64,000 nucleotides of DNA. Source: Sporodiniella umbellata. Its lineage: Eukaryota; Mucoromycota; Mucoromycetes; Mucorales; Rhizopodaceae. Location of the stretch: positions 1 through 64,000 of the forward strand of contig JAIXMR010000020.1 of assembly GCA_025677835.1 (NCBI GenBank), given 5' to 3'. Both the position numbers and the translations under genes were made by a program. Shown piece after piece: positions 24,393 through 34,641 of the stretch. Positions within the stretch are counted from its first letter, which is position 1. Each line of letters starts with the position of its first letter. The notes beneath the pieces are model-generated. The model was not told the origin of the DNA. It searched no databases and saw only the letters and a list, made by a program, of their open reading frames with translations.

Positions 24393-25467
24393 ATGGTGAA
24401 AGAAGTCGAGCCCAGCGTTAATGAGAGCACATTTTTACTTGAAGCATTAAGAAAAGGAAAGAGAGTAGATGGACGCGAGGTTTACGACATGAGGTCTATC
24501 GAGATAGTCTTGGGAAACGACTACGGCTTTGCAGAAGTGAGATTAGGAAAGACAAGAGTGGCCGCCAGTGTGACAGCTGAAGTCGTCCGTCCTCATGCTG
24601 ATAAACCTACAGAGGGAATGTTATTATTCAATACAGAAATATCACCAATGGCAGCACCTACTTTTGAAACTGGAGGGTAATTGGTTTTTTTTTTTTTTTT
24701 TTTTTTTCTTTGAAACCGCACTGTTTATGGATAAGAATGATAGATTTACTTTTGTCCCAAATTAGCCGCACAGAAGAAGAGGTATTGATCAGTCGTATTG
24801 TAGATAAGGCATTGCGTAGAAGTAGAGCCATAGATACAGAGGGTCTTTGTATTGTTTCCGGGGAAAAAGTTTGGCAGATTCGAGTTGATCTGCTATTTCT
24901 CGATTACAATGGCAACCTTATAGATTGCGCGTGTATAGCTGCAGTCACTGCTCTTTTACATTTCAGGCGCCCAGACGTTACTGTTTCGGGTGAAGACGTT
25001 ACTATTGTAAGTTCATCAGACTACAATATGGATTCCTTTTTGTTCTTCCTCAATAGATGTGTCTATATACTCATTACACTTTATATAGCATCCCATAGAT
25101 CAAAAAAACCCCGTACCGCTAAGTATTCATCATATACCAATTTGTATTACATTCGCATTTTTTGATCAAGGGTAAAAAGAAAAACTGAAATATTACAAAG
25201 AGTCTATTTTGTCGCCAGTATATTTATATGTTACTTAGTGAGCTGTTGGTCGTAGATCCAAGCTATCTGGAAGAACAATGTAAAGAAGGCGATATGACAA
25301 TTACAATGAACATCAACAAAGAGATCTGCGCAATGTCTAAAGCTGGAGGAATACCACTTGAAATGGATCAAGTACTTCGATGCTCACAGATTGCCATCAT
25401 TAAAGTGACAGAAGTTACCGAACTAATTCAAAAAACCTTACAAGACGACAAACAATCAAGAGCTTAA
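24393..25467 (+). CDS. RRP45: Exosome complex subunit Rrp45 (EXOSC9)
   Basis: Structural RNase PH-like subunit of the nine-subunit RNA exosome ring (nucleus and cytoplasm). Exons 24393-24676, 24766-25006, 25089-25171, 25239-25467 (278 residues). Diagnostic blocks are RVDGREVYDMRSIEIVLG, LFNTEISPMAAPTFETGG, SRAIDTEGLCIVSGEKVW and DYNGNLIDCACIAAV, then HPIDQKNPVPLSIHH across the exon 2/3 junction and FAFFDQG. The family lacks phosphorolytic activity. The protein stops shortly after the second PH subdomain, so it resembles yeast Rrp45 and lacks the long tail of human EXOSC9. It starts 215 bases after UFD2 ends, same strand, with its own AT-rich leader. Confidence 0.93.
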
Positions 25468-26134
25468 ATTAACAGAAAAGCTCAATAAAAAGCAATAAAT
25501 ATCTACGATACGGAGGGAGTGACGCCTTAAAAGAAGATGGAGACTTTATTTCTGTAATGCAATAAGCGGAAAAGCATATAGCCGTATGAACAGCAATTAG
25601 CAAATCGTTTTGCCAATTCACTGAAAAGTGCAAATACTCTGATATGATAAAATATTATAGATGGGATTTGTAAAACAAGTTTTAATGGCCCATTTGTGTA
25701 AAGCTTGATATTGAAGGAGAAAGAGAACGGCTCAAACAGAATATCAAAGCGATACTCAAAATGTTCTATAATGTCCCATATACACTCGCTAAATGGCTAT
25801 ATACACCTGAGTAGTATATGGGGATTTTCTTAAACAGCCACTGTTTGTTTTTACTAGTTGCATATTCCCTTGAGACTAGAGAGTAGCAAAGGGAGCACCG
25901 CTTTGAGAGTACACTTTACTTTTATATCTTTTTTTTTTCAGTTGGAAAGCAATTACAATAGATAAGTTAGAGAGTCAAAACGCGGAAAATGCATACAAAA
26001 CAAGTAAAGGGTATTGATATTATTGAATATAGGAGTTGTAGTAGCTGGCTGGGCCATTTTATTTTCGGGACCCACGTTCTGTATAAAGACCGTTTTCATC
26101 AGATGGACAGTACTCTAGAGTCTCATTTACATAA
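25468..26134. other. Intergenic between convergent genes
   Basis: Between the RRP45 and DSS4 stops. Contains AATAAA-like signals (for example about 25484) but no supported frame. Confidence 0.45.
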
Positions 26135-26582
26135 TCAAGCTAATCTATAGCGCGCTCTCTTAATACTAAGCAAATACTCTTCGGGTTTCTGGTTTATGAC
26201 ATGATATCCTAAAGGACCCAAATCGCAGTCTGCACAAGATAAATATTTGATGGCATTGACTGTTTTAGAAAAGCCTAAATTTTCAAAGCCCATCACATTG
26301 TCAACACTCCAATAGTGTGTCTCAACCCCTTGTTCTTCTACGTCCTCATTCAATGCTCCTTCAGGTAAAAGCAGCTGTACAAGCTTTAGGGTTTAATCAC
26401 TTGGAGGAGATACTTACATTTTTACCATCTCTTTCTACTAATGTTCCACTATTTTTTCTTAAAATAAAACACGAGCAACCTTGCTTAGGACAATAAATAT
26501 CAGCCAAGTTCTTTTTCGTTACTGGGTCGACTAGCGTTTCGAGTGGAGAGTTGATTTCTTTGAAGGCAACGGCATTGGACAT
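26135..26582 (-). CDS. DSS4: Mss4/Dss4 family Rab nucleotide-release factor
   Basis: MSS4-type zinc protein that binds nucleotide-free exocytic Rabs (Sec4/Rab8). Exons 26582-26418 and 26374-26135 give 134 residues, standard length. Zinc-ligand cysteines are in DIYCPKQGCSCF and LSCADCDLGPLGYH. Between them is the family's Rab-contact segment WSVDNVMGFENLGFSK. The start is the ATG at 26582, in good context just before MSNAVAFKEIN. Phase agrees at the single 43-base intron. It is divergent from the bL31m gene. Confidence 0.88.
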
Positions 26583-27269
26583 TTTGAAAGTGAACGAGAA
26601 ATGTATTTAATTGAGCTGATGTTTTTTTGAGAGCGTATATTTGGAAGTCAACAATCATTATTTTTTTTATAGAGATAAACCGAGAATTTTCTTCTTTGTG
26701 TACAAACAATGTATCTTGTCTTGAGTTACTCTAATACTGTTTATATTCACTAAAATTCTAAAGAGAGATGCTGAAAGCAACCTCTGGTAGTAGCAAACAA
26801 TCTATTACTTTTATGTGTTCGAGCAAGACACTTGCAAATTACATTAAAGCACTCAGGCTTTGGAGACTTTAAAATTCATAAAAAAAAATCCCATAATGGC
26901 TCTTAGCTAACTCAGTCGATAATGAGTGAACAGTGATATAGAATTAATAACCGAAACAATCCTGAAATTAGCAGAAAATCTAACATCTGTTAAAACAATA
27001 TATAAGCTGATGTCAACAACAAAAAGTTTGAAACCTGAATATTCAGCCTTTATGTATTACGCTCAAGCCTGTAAATACGAGATGTAAATGTACATTCATG
27101 TTGCAAAGTAAACTCATTCTATACTGTGGGTCTTTTCATTTTGCAAGTATCGAGATAGGTTCTAAATATGGAAATTGACAAGTATGTGACTTGATCTTTG
27201 GTTTTCCAAAAAAAAAAAATTTCCAGGTTCCCTTCCTCTTGCTCATACTCTAATAAAAACGACCTCATT
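26583..27269. other. Divergent promoter region, DSS4 / bL31m
   Basis: About 690 AT-rich bases. Short antisense frames across 26600-26709 have no family features. No clear TATA element. Confidence 0.45.
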
Positions 27270-27632
27270 ATGCTTCGACAAAGTGTTAGATACGCCTCCA
27301 CTCTTGGAAAACCAGAAAAATTTCTGCAAACAATTGTTTTGAGTAATGGAGCTACATATACCGTCCGTACAACTTCTCCCACACGCTCTCAAATCCGTCT
27401 TACAAAAGACACCCGCAACCATCCTCTTTGGAATCCAGCCATGTTGAAAGAGGGTGTAACTGATGAAAGTGAACAACTATCCAAATTTCAAAAGCGCTTC
27501 GGTGATCTGGATCTGGGAGACATCTCTTGGATTGAGAGCGATGAGGCAGTTTCAACTACAATGAAGAAGGCTGTTGCTAGTGGAGGTTACAACAAAAAGG
27601 CCGCTAATGCCGCTAAAGGAAAGAAGAAATAA
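27270..27632 (+). CDS. MRPL36: Mitochondrial large-subunit ribosomal protein bL31m
   Basis: Yeast Mrpl36-type bL31 protein of the mitochondrial ribosome. Single exon, 120 residues from the ATG at 27270. An upstream in-frame GTG at 27198 would only add leader sequence. Residues 1-13 (MLRQSVRYASTLG) form a basic, Arg-containing import presequence. The bL31m core is VLSNGATYTVRTTSPT and TKDTRNHPLWNP. A Lys-rich tail (AANAAKGKKK) ends the protein. Lack of an intron is unusual among neighbours but fits a small gene. Confidence 0.9.
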   Translation: MLRQSVRYASTLGKPEKFLQTIVLSNGATYTVRTTSPTRSQIRLTKDTRNHPLWNPAMLKEGVTDESEQLSKFQKRFGDLDLGDISWIESDEAVSTTMKKAVASGGYNKKAANAAKGKKK

Positions 27633-27733
27633 GAAATAACGGTAGCAATAGTAAAAGTAACATTAGTAGCAGCGAATTGTATTATAGAGCAAATAAAAAC
27701 TAAGAAAACGAATACAACAAAAGATCGTTTTCA

Positions 27734-27813
27734 TGTGTGTATGTGTGTGTATGTGTGTGTATGTGTGTGTGTATGTGTGTGTATATGTGTGTGTGTATGT
27801 GTATGTGTATGTG
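27734..27813. repeat. (TG)n/(TGTA)n microsatellite
   Basis: Eighty bases of TGTGTGTA-type repeat about 100 bases 3' of bL31m. The rest of 27633-27989 is AT-rich without a supported frame. Confidence 0.9.
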
Positions 27814-27989
27814 AGCGTTTTGTTATTATTTTATGCTAAGCAAAAGCTTATGTAAAGGTCCAACTTAGTGATATTAGCAATAGTCTGTGGAAAACCGGGG
27901 CATTATGCAACAGTAAAACAAAAACTTGTACTCGTTTTTAGTATCAAGTTGACTTTAGTGTATAAGTTTATAAATAACAAAAATATTTA

Positions 27990-29249
27990 TTAAAGTGGTT
28001 GTTTTTGCAAACAACTCTCAAAGCGGTAATCACAGTAATCAATAAAGTGCTGTAGGCTCTGTTTGGTGATACCTTTACTAGTACTTTTTACCCTTGTTTT
28101 AAAGCTTTCGTCCTCAGTAAACCTATCACGTTTTATTTTAATTCTGATCTCTTCCCAAAAGCTGTACAAAGGGTTAAGCTCCGGCGAGTGTTTTGGAAGG
28201 TACATTGGCCTGTAACCTCTTTCTGTAATCATTTCACTGACACTTTCACGGGTATAGTTGGGTAGAGCATTCATTACTATGTAAAAGTTCTTTGTTTTTG
28301 AAGATTTGTCCATTTTGTCCATAACCTTTGATAGAAACTTCTTGTATGGTGTGGTTTTCGTCTCCGTTTCACTCAAGTCCTTGACTTTGTAGGTTTTGTA
28401 GATTCTTGCATCACTTGCATTTCTTGTCTCTATACTAAACACACGCCTTACGGAAATTGCCCCAAGAACGATATGTGTAGCTTCTGTATTCAGTGAAATT
28501 TCCGCAGCCTCTTGTTGTTCAGCTTTAAGTCGGCCAGCTCTTCTTTCATTGAAAATAAATTTGGCGTCATCAATGAAAACACAGTTTTTTTGATAATCCG
28601 CATCACTGGTCAGTTTTTCTGTCGCCCATTGATAACGCCTTTCGATTGCCTTTGGGGTATTTTTTACTTCGTTAGCGACTGTGAGGCGGCTAATGGTAAA
28701 ACGACAGTCTTTAACTAAGAAGGATCCCACTTGGTTATTCCTTATTTGACAGTTGTTGAAAGCTTTCGTCAAATTCTCGACTGCTTCTTGTCTTGATGCT
28801 AGCGGGTTTTTGTCGAAATAGCTTATAAGGTACGTTTTGTATTCGTCTTTTAGTAGTACTCTTCTGTTTTCTAGTCTTTCAAAAAGATCGTATTCCGGGT
28901 CTTCTCTAAGTCTGCGTGCCCATACTTGGCCAGTTCGGACTTTTATACCTGCTTTTTGTGAGCAAATGGATGTTGGCATGCATTCCACTTGTAACAAATA
29001 GTAAAACACAGATTTCTGCTCGTCCGTATACACATTATGGCCATTCTTTCTTGATTCACCCCTTCTTAGGTCTTTTATTTCCTTAGAGAATTCTATATTG
29101 TCTATTGGTTGGTTTTTACGGTACAAGAATTTCTTGTTTATAGAGTCATCCAGACTGAACAGGTCATTTAAATTAAGGTGACTTTGAAATTGCGTTTGTA
29201 GTGCTTCTTACTCTTCTGTAGCTCTTTTGAAAAAGTAGCGATCGTCCAT
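27990..29249 (-). pseudogene. Tc1/mariner-like transposase ORF, catalytic residues altered, one early stop
   Basis: A nearly intact transposase. From an ATG at 29249 the frame gives MDDRYFFKRATEE, then a single TAA (29208-29210), then about 405 codons open to the stop at 27990. The first in-frame ATG after the TAA is at 28979. The N-terminus has helix-turn-helix-like regions (TDEQKSVFYYLLQVE, IKVRTGQVWARRLRED). The catalytic core begins NCVFIDDAKFIFN with its Asp present. The second position reads IVMNALPNY (Asn for Asp), and 34 residues later LNPLYSFW (Tyr for the Glu of LNPiE). So two of three DDE residues are missing at exact DD34E spacing. No convincing TIRs: imperfect TCCAACTT / AAGTTGGA ends at about 27859 and 29306 are only a possibility. 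Confidence 0.8.
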
Positions 29250-30638
29250 AAAATTGTTCTGAAAAAAAAAACCCCCCACTATTTAAATAGGTATTACAAT
29301 AAAGCTAAAGTTGGATTAGACAGCTTGTGACAAAAACGTAAAACGTGAATTCAGCATCAATAGTCACAGTTTATTGAAGAGCAAGCATGCTATTAATACG
29401 CTTCAGGGCTTCGAAAAGCTTGTGTTCATGATGATACGATATTTCTACTCTTTTTGTGCTTGTTATTTCTATTATTAAGGGTCAAGCACTCTGTACCCAT
29501 GTAACTAAAAAAGTATGACAGGTCTGTTTTCTAAACTATAAATCCAACCACCGCAAGTCCAGTATGCTATGACATGCAACCGAACCAAAAACTTAAAATT
29601 AGAAAACAATAGCCTTGATTTGGAAAAACTCATATGCATCTTCCTTAACTTACGCCTTGGCTAATTTATTTTGTGCTTGAGATATTTTCCTTTAAACATT
29701 AGGGTATCAGGATTTCAGATCCAGAAAAGGAAAATACTAATAAATGCTCTTTCAGTTACACTTGACAGATAGTCAATATGCTTGGGAACCTTCTTTTTTT
29801 TTGTTTTCAGAAAATAGAGCATCACTTTCTTTTAACTAAAAGAGAGCAGTTCATATTGGTTATGCCCAGATGAAAAACCCAATGGTTCAATTCCCAAAAT
29901 AATAAAGTTCTTTCCGAAAGCCTGGATTTCGAAGCGCATAAAATAGTTTCAAGCTTGTAAAAGATGCTTATGGCTGCAGCCTGTGATGCAGTTCTTGACA
30001 TTCAAAAAAAAAAACTGTTCTCAGAAGCAAATTCCAAAAAAGGAGAAGTGGAATAGAAAGTCATCATCTGTACACATTTTCTATTTATTTAACGTCAACC
30101 CTTTCACCCTTTGAAATAGGCAAGATTAGTGTTCATAGTTTTATTATTTATCGTTCCATATTGTGGACATAGTTTTATTATTTATCGTTTCATATTGTGG
30201 GCATAGTTTTGTAGACTAAATAATACGCCAGCTTTCTTTATTTTTTGTTCAGTCTTTTCTTGGTAAAAACGATATCGCTTAAGTTATATAACGCTACAAA
30301 ACCACCATATTTTGTTATATTATGCACAAAGGAAAAAAAAAATTTAGCCATGCAAGCTCAAAAATTTTAGCAGTGAACATATGTACTTGGCAATTCACTA
30401 GAAGTTTTGTGCAATATTTGGCCGACAAATGCTTTGGCATCGGTTTGCCTGGGGGTTTTCTTCCACTTCCATCGACCTCTTGGGTCCGTTAAGTTTAAAG
30501 CCACGCCTTACAAATTAGGCGGCCCCTGAAAAAAAATAAAAGAATGATAGGCTGTGGTGATTTCGCTATCTGTTGAATCGAATGTTCTTTTTTCCGACAG
30601 TTTTTTATTGTACAAATTTTTTGCTTCAGGCTACCAAC
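29250..30638. other. 1.4 kb gene-poor region
   Basis: Between the transposase and DUF1838. Apart from a 34-base tandem duplication it holds no supported frame, RNA gene or known repeat. Confidence 0.45.
30134..30211. repeat. 34-base tandem duplication
   Basis: The unit CATAGTTTTATTATTTATCG... starts at 30134 and again at 30168, and a third partial copy starts at 30202. The two full copies differ at only one or two positions. Confidence 0.85.
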
Positions 30639-31518
30639 TTACATTGTAATTTTCTCACCAGCCTGGTATTGATCAAAATGATCTCTAAAGTATGTCCAAC
30701 TTGATACATTTTTCACGCTTGAATCGTACTCAACGGGTGCAGAGGCATATACAGGCACATGCGTTTTGATCTCGTTAGCCAACAAAGGGTGCAGGTCATC
30801 TACAGTAGAACCTTGAGGCAGCTTATAGCCAGTGCAGTGAAACACCAAATAACCCTCATGGCCTTTCATTTTCATAAAAGGACTAAATTTGGATATGCGA
30901 GTCCAATTAATCTCCACATGATCCACAGTTTTATCCGAGTCTAGCTCTTCTGTGTTGCACTTGAAAGTGAAAAACTCGCCTGCCTGATACATTGGATTGG
31001 GGTCAAAGTCTCGAAATCGTTCTTCAGCCAGAGGATTGGGGTAAAATAGGGGAATCTATTATTTCATATCAATATCCAAAGTATACACTGCCTATTTGTC
31101 CTACCTCTGATACAACAGTGGAGGTGTTACTGAATTTGTTGTGGCGAACATCCAGAGGAATCTGAGTAGGAAGAGCCATTTGTATAGGATCGTTGGCAAT
31201 AGAAACAACTTTATAAGGTTTTAGCTACACACATTTACACTTAGATGTATATACCTGGTAGATCCTTTTCGCCTGTCCAAGGATTGTCCCATCTGTCCAA
31301 CTTTTCACCTGTAACAGGATCCAGGTAGTAAGTCAACTCCCTTCCTTGGCTAAACAGTTTGCCTTGTTCAATGCTTGCTCGGGAAACATTCATTCCCAAA
31401 CACTTGAAAATCTTTTTGGGTGGCTCATTAGGAATAAAAGAGCTAATAACGTTATTAGGGTTCTAAAAACAATATAGGCTTACAAGATTGACCCTTCCCA
31501 TTGAAAGAAAGTATCCAT
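30639..31518 (-). CDS. DUF1838-family protein with a single-base frameshift
   Basis: DUF1838 proteins occur in fungi and bacteria with no settled function. Exons 31518-31484, 31442-31255, 31208-31105, 31056-30639. The joined start reads FFQWEGSIFSFIPNEPPKK, then LGMNVSR, SQGRELTYYLDPVTGEKL, WDNPWTGEKDLP and VSIANDPIQ, the usual family order. The last exon opens IPLFYPNPLAEE and continues RDFDPNPMYQAGEFF, but these two blocks are one base out of frame: an extra base near 31018-31023 (GAAGAAACG). Exon 4 is 418 bases, one more than a multiple of three. Corrected length is about 247 residues. No signal peptide. Confidence 0.7.
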
Positions 31519-33730
31519 GGATTTATCAGTAGAGTATCTTAATTTTAATAAATCCGAGATATTGTATTCTATTAAACAATAAGTTTAAGCCCAAACCGTT
31601 GTTATTGGTTTCTTATGTCTTGCTGTCTTTTTTATTACTTGTCATTTCTATAAGCTCAAGCACAAAAAATTCAGGAGGAAAAAAGAAAAGAAAAAGAAAA
31701 CAAAATACAGTAGTTACACAGCCAGTTTGCGGTTTTCTAAACGCCCAAATCTCTGAAAGTAAAAGGTTAAAGCCCAACACTGGTATTGAACACAAGTCTG
31801 TTATCAAACGGAAGTGTACTGCTAAACAAGTTGTCTCTTTTCATCTAAATAAAGCTACTTTTCCGTGGCAGGTTATCCTTGAGAAATATTTGTGCCTTGG
31901 AAAAACAGTGATATTGGACGGATGGTTTTACCAGGTTACTGTATAACGTCTTTTTCTCTTATGATGAGTTTTGTCGTGGATATTTTGAAAATTTGCGTAT
32001 TTTCTTCTTTTGCACAATAAAGTATTTTACATATTCAAATGTATATAAATAATAACTCTTTAAATAGAAAACTTGTTTGGGTGTTAAAACTAAGGTAGTA
32101 TTAGATGCAAAGTGATAAAAGATATGAAGAAATGCAAAGTGTGTGAGTATCGTACATCCAGAGTAGGTAATAAATAGGTAATATACCCTTTTTACTGAGG
32201 TTAATCTGGTCTTTTCTTTGGTTTAAAAATACAACAAGAACACCAAAAATAAAGTCGAAAAACAAAGAGAACGTTGTTTGGGAAGAAGAATTAGACTCTT
32301 ACATTTCGATTGAATTTTGTTGATTCAAACACCAAATATAATTGGATAAACATTTGAAATTAAATTAAATGCCTATTTGATCTTTAGCTCTATCGGAAAA
32401 ATAATTTTACAAAGCCTGATTGATAAATCATGGAGTAAAATTAAACGAACAAAAGCTGCTGAAGCTAGTAACAAAGCACTTACTCATCATCTTTCAGATT
32501 TTATCAAAAAACAGAGAATTGGAAGCATTTCAATCGCCAATTAAAATTTAGTATGTTAAAACACTACTTCTAAAGCATTTTGTGTTTGTGATTGTAGCTC
32601 CGAAAATCTGCTGCTATACAAAAAACAACCCAAAATAACGGTTGGCTAGAATCACTCTTATCAGCATTAGCAAACACTTATGTTTAAGCCTAATTAAAGT
32701 CTATGTAAAGTTAAAAGGAATCAATTTGTCTTTGGCTCTATATTTTGGTTTAATATGGGCAGTGTATGCTATAGATTGAACTTTTACGCTATTGAATACC
32801 TACAGCGCTGAGCTACTAGTTTCTAATTCCAACGTCTGTGCTACGAATCGGCTATCTTTGAGCTTGCTTACGTTCAAAAATAATTCTACGTCTTTGTTTT
32901 GCTCGTTTGGCTTTGACAAGAAAGTGAGTGAGACCATATATTAAAAGACACACTCATAAAGCTCTTTAATACAAAAATTGTTTCAGTTTGAGTCTACTAT
33001 ACTTTTTTATAGAAGTATTACTCGCCAAAGCAAGTAGGTTGTATTAAGGTCGTATTGTATAGAAAAAGGTTCTGCTAGACTAACCAATCTATCAGGTGGT
33101 TAATGCTACACCATAAATTGTCACGGCCCATTATAGGTAAGCTCAAAAAGCAACTCTGAAGTCAATTAGCTAAAAAACCAAGTATGAACACTCTCCTTTC
33201 GTCAATATAGTGTTCAGATTGTAGATAAAGTCGACAGACTAACCTGAAAAGATTGGTACAGCTTAATGACATATTCATTTCATATCAGTGGGATGTCATC
33301 TATGCACTGCATGCTGTTGTTTTTTCTTTTGAATAGATGTTGGTTTCAAATTTTACTTCCCACGCGGTGATTACTCTTCTTGGTGCCCAGAAGAGCTAAT
33401 TTGAAATTGGTTATAGATGCCACAAAGTCACTTTGTAGGAGTGTATATATATATATATGAAAGAATACAAAAGTAATAGCCACCATTTCTCATGAGAAAG
33501 GCAAACGCACATTTCATCAAAATCCCAGCCGTCTGCTATCTAATTAGACAATGTAAAACAATAAAAGTTGTGTAAGAGGGGAGTGATGGGACTTCCAGTA
33601 TAGGATTTCTTTATTCTAAATTTAGCTCTTTGCCTTTATTAAAAGCTAAACAATATAAAAATAAATAATAAATCCAACAGACTATAAGTGATGTTAGTTA
33701 CAGGTGCTACAAGATAGACAAAGCCATCAA
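31519..33730. other. 2.2 kb region without a firm gene
   Basis: An open frame at 31599-31946 has no ATG; it starts as a hydrophobic stretch and turns Lys-rich (KKKRKRKQN). Exon-like pieces with splice-type borders lie at about 32240-32330, 32388-32560 and 32599-32690, but I cannot join them into a recognisable protein. A short TA repeat lies at about 33446-33460. Otherwise AT-rich. Confidence 0.4.
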
Positions 33731-34441
33731 TCATGAATGCTGGAGGTTGCGAAGATCTTTATCTATGGTGTCAGCGGTATCTATAAAGCCCACCAGTACA
33801 TATCTTTCGCCTTTAGTTATGTCAATTGCGCGGTGCATTACTCTTGCGTCATGATAGGCGCAGTCCCCTTGGTTCAAATACACTATGTCGTTTATACTAG
33901 AGAAATAAGTCCCTCCGCCTTCAAAGTCTTCAGGTTTACTGATTAACAAGGTAAGCGAGAATAAACAGCCATCTGAGTGCATACCAAGACCTCTTTGCGC
34001 GTCCTCTGAATATTTTACCAAGAAGATGTCCCGGAATAACAGATCTTGTTTTTTGAAATCATAGTGTTCGCCTAAACGCTCCATCAGACGCTCAGTAATC
34101 AAGGGCTCAAGATAAGCAAGTTCGTTAGTGCGAATAGGTATATCAGTGGTAGCGAAAGCAGAGTGACGTTCAGTAGTCCATTCTATTTCTGTTTTTTTGC
34201 AAAAAGAAAGTATACTCTGGCATTCTTCAGAGCTTAACACGTTAGCTGCTACTTGTGGAACAAGAAAGTCGGTTTTCCGTTGACTAAAGATCAAGCGATT
34301 TTCAGTCATCGATCGTTTCGATCGATCTGTTGGCATTTGGTTGATCTTTTGCATTAAAGCATCTTTGGTTTTCGCCTTTCGATCTTCTAAAGCTTGTTGT
34401 TCTTGTTCTGTCAGATCTCCAAACAGATCAAATGTCGGCAT
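33731..34441 (-). CDS. 2-oxoglutarate/Fe(II) dioxygenase, prolyl-hydroxylase type
   Basis: Single-exon gene, 236 residues. It carries a double-stranded beta-helix oxygenase core: metal ligands His155 and Asp157 in GMHSDG, distal His203 in VMHRAID and the 2-oxoglutarate-binding Arg213 in KGERYVLVGF. EGGGTYF and NQGDCAYHDARVMH are typical of the P4Hc/PKHD group. Substrate unknown; no signal peptide or membrane segment, so cytosolic or nuclear. Residues 1-50 are charged and helical (TEQEQQALEDRKAK). The start is the first ATG after an AT-rich leader. It lies downstream of MED5 on the same strand, 200 bases from the MED5 stop. Confidence 0.82.
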   Translation of the reverse strand: MPTFDLFGDLTEQEQQALEDRKAKTKDALMQKINQMPTDRSKRSMTENRLIFSQRKTDFLVPQVAANVLSSEECQSILSFCKKTEIEWTTERHSAFATTDIPIRTNELAYLEPLITERLMERLGEHYDFKKQDLLFRDIFLVKYSEDAQRGLGMHSDGCLFSLTLLISKPEDFEGGGTYFSSINDIVYLNQGDCAYHDARVMHRAIDITKGERYVLVGFIDTADTIDKDLRNLQHS

Positions 34442-34641
34442 GGTTTATACAAAAAGTAATTGACATGCGTGGAAAAATGTTAACCAAAATAAACAATAAA
34501 AAAAAAATCACGTGCATACATCAAAACGCATAAATGTTTGTCTTAAAGGACCCTGTCTAGTGCATCAAAGGATACTTTTGACTTATTTAAGGGCCTTTCT
34601 TTTTTCAGCAAACTTTACACTATTTATTAGTTCCAACAAGT

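Noticed and set aside
27859..29313. TCCAACTT / AAGTTGGA as TIRs of the 28 kb transposase
   Set aside because: Eight exact bases with poor extension and no TA target duplication; expected by chance at this scale.
31599..31946. 115-codon frame with a hydrophobic start
   Set aside because: No ATG, no recognisable domain; kept only as a note in the intergenic entry.
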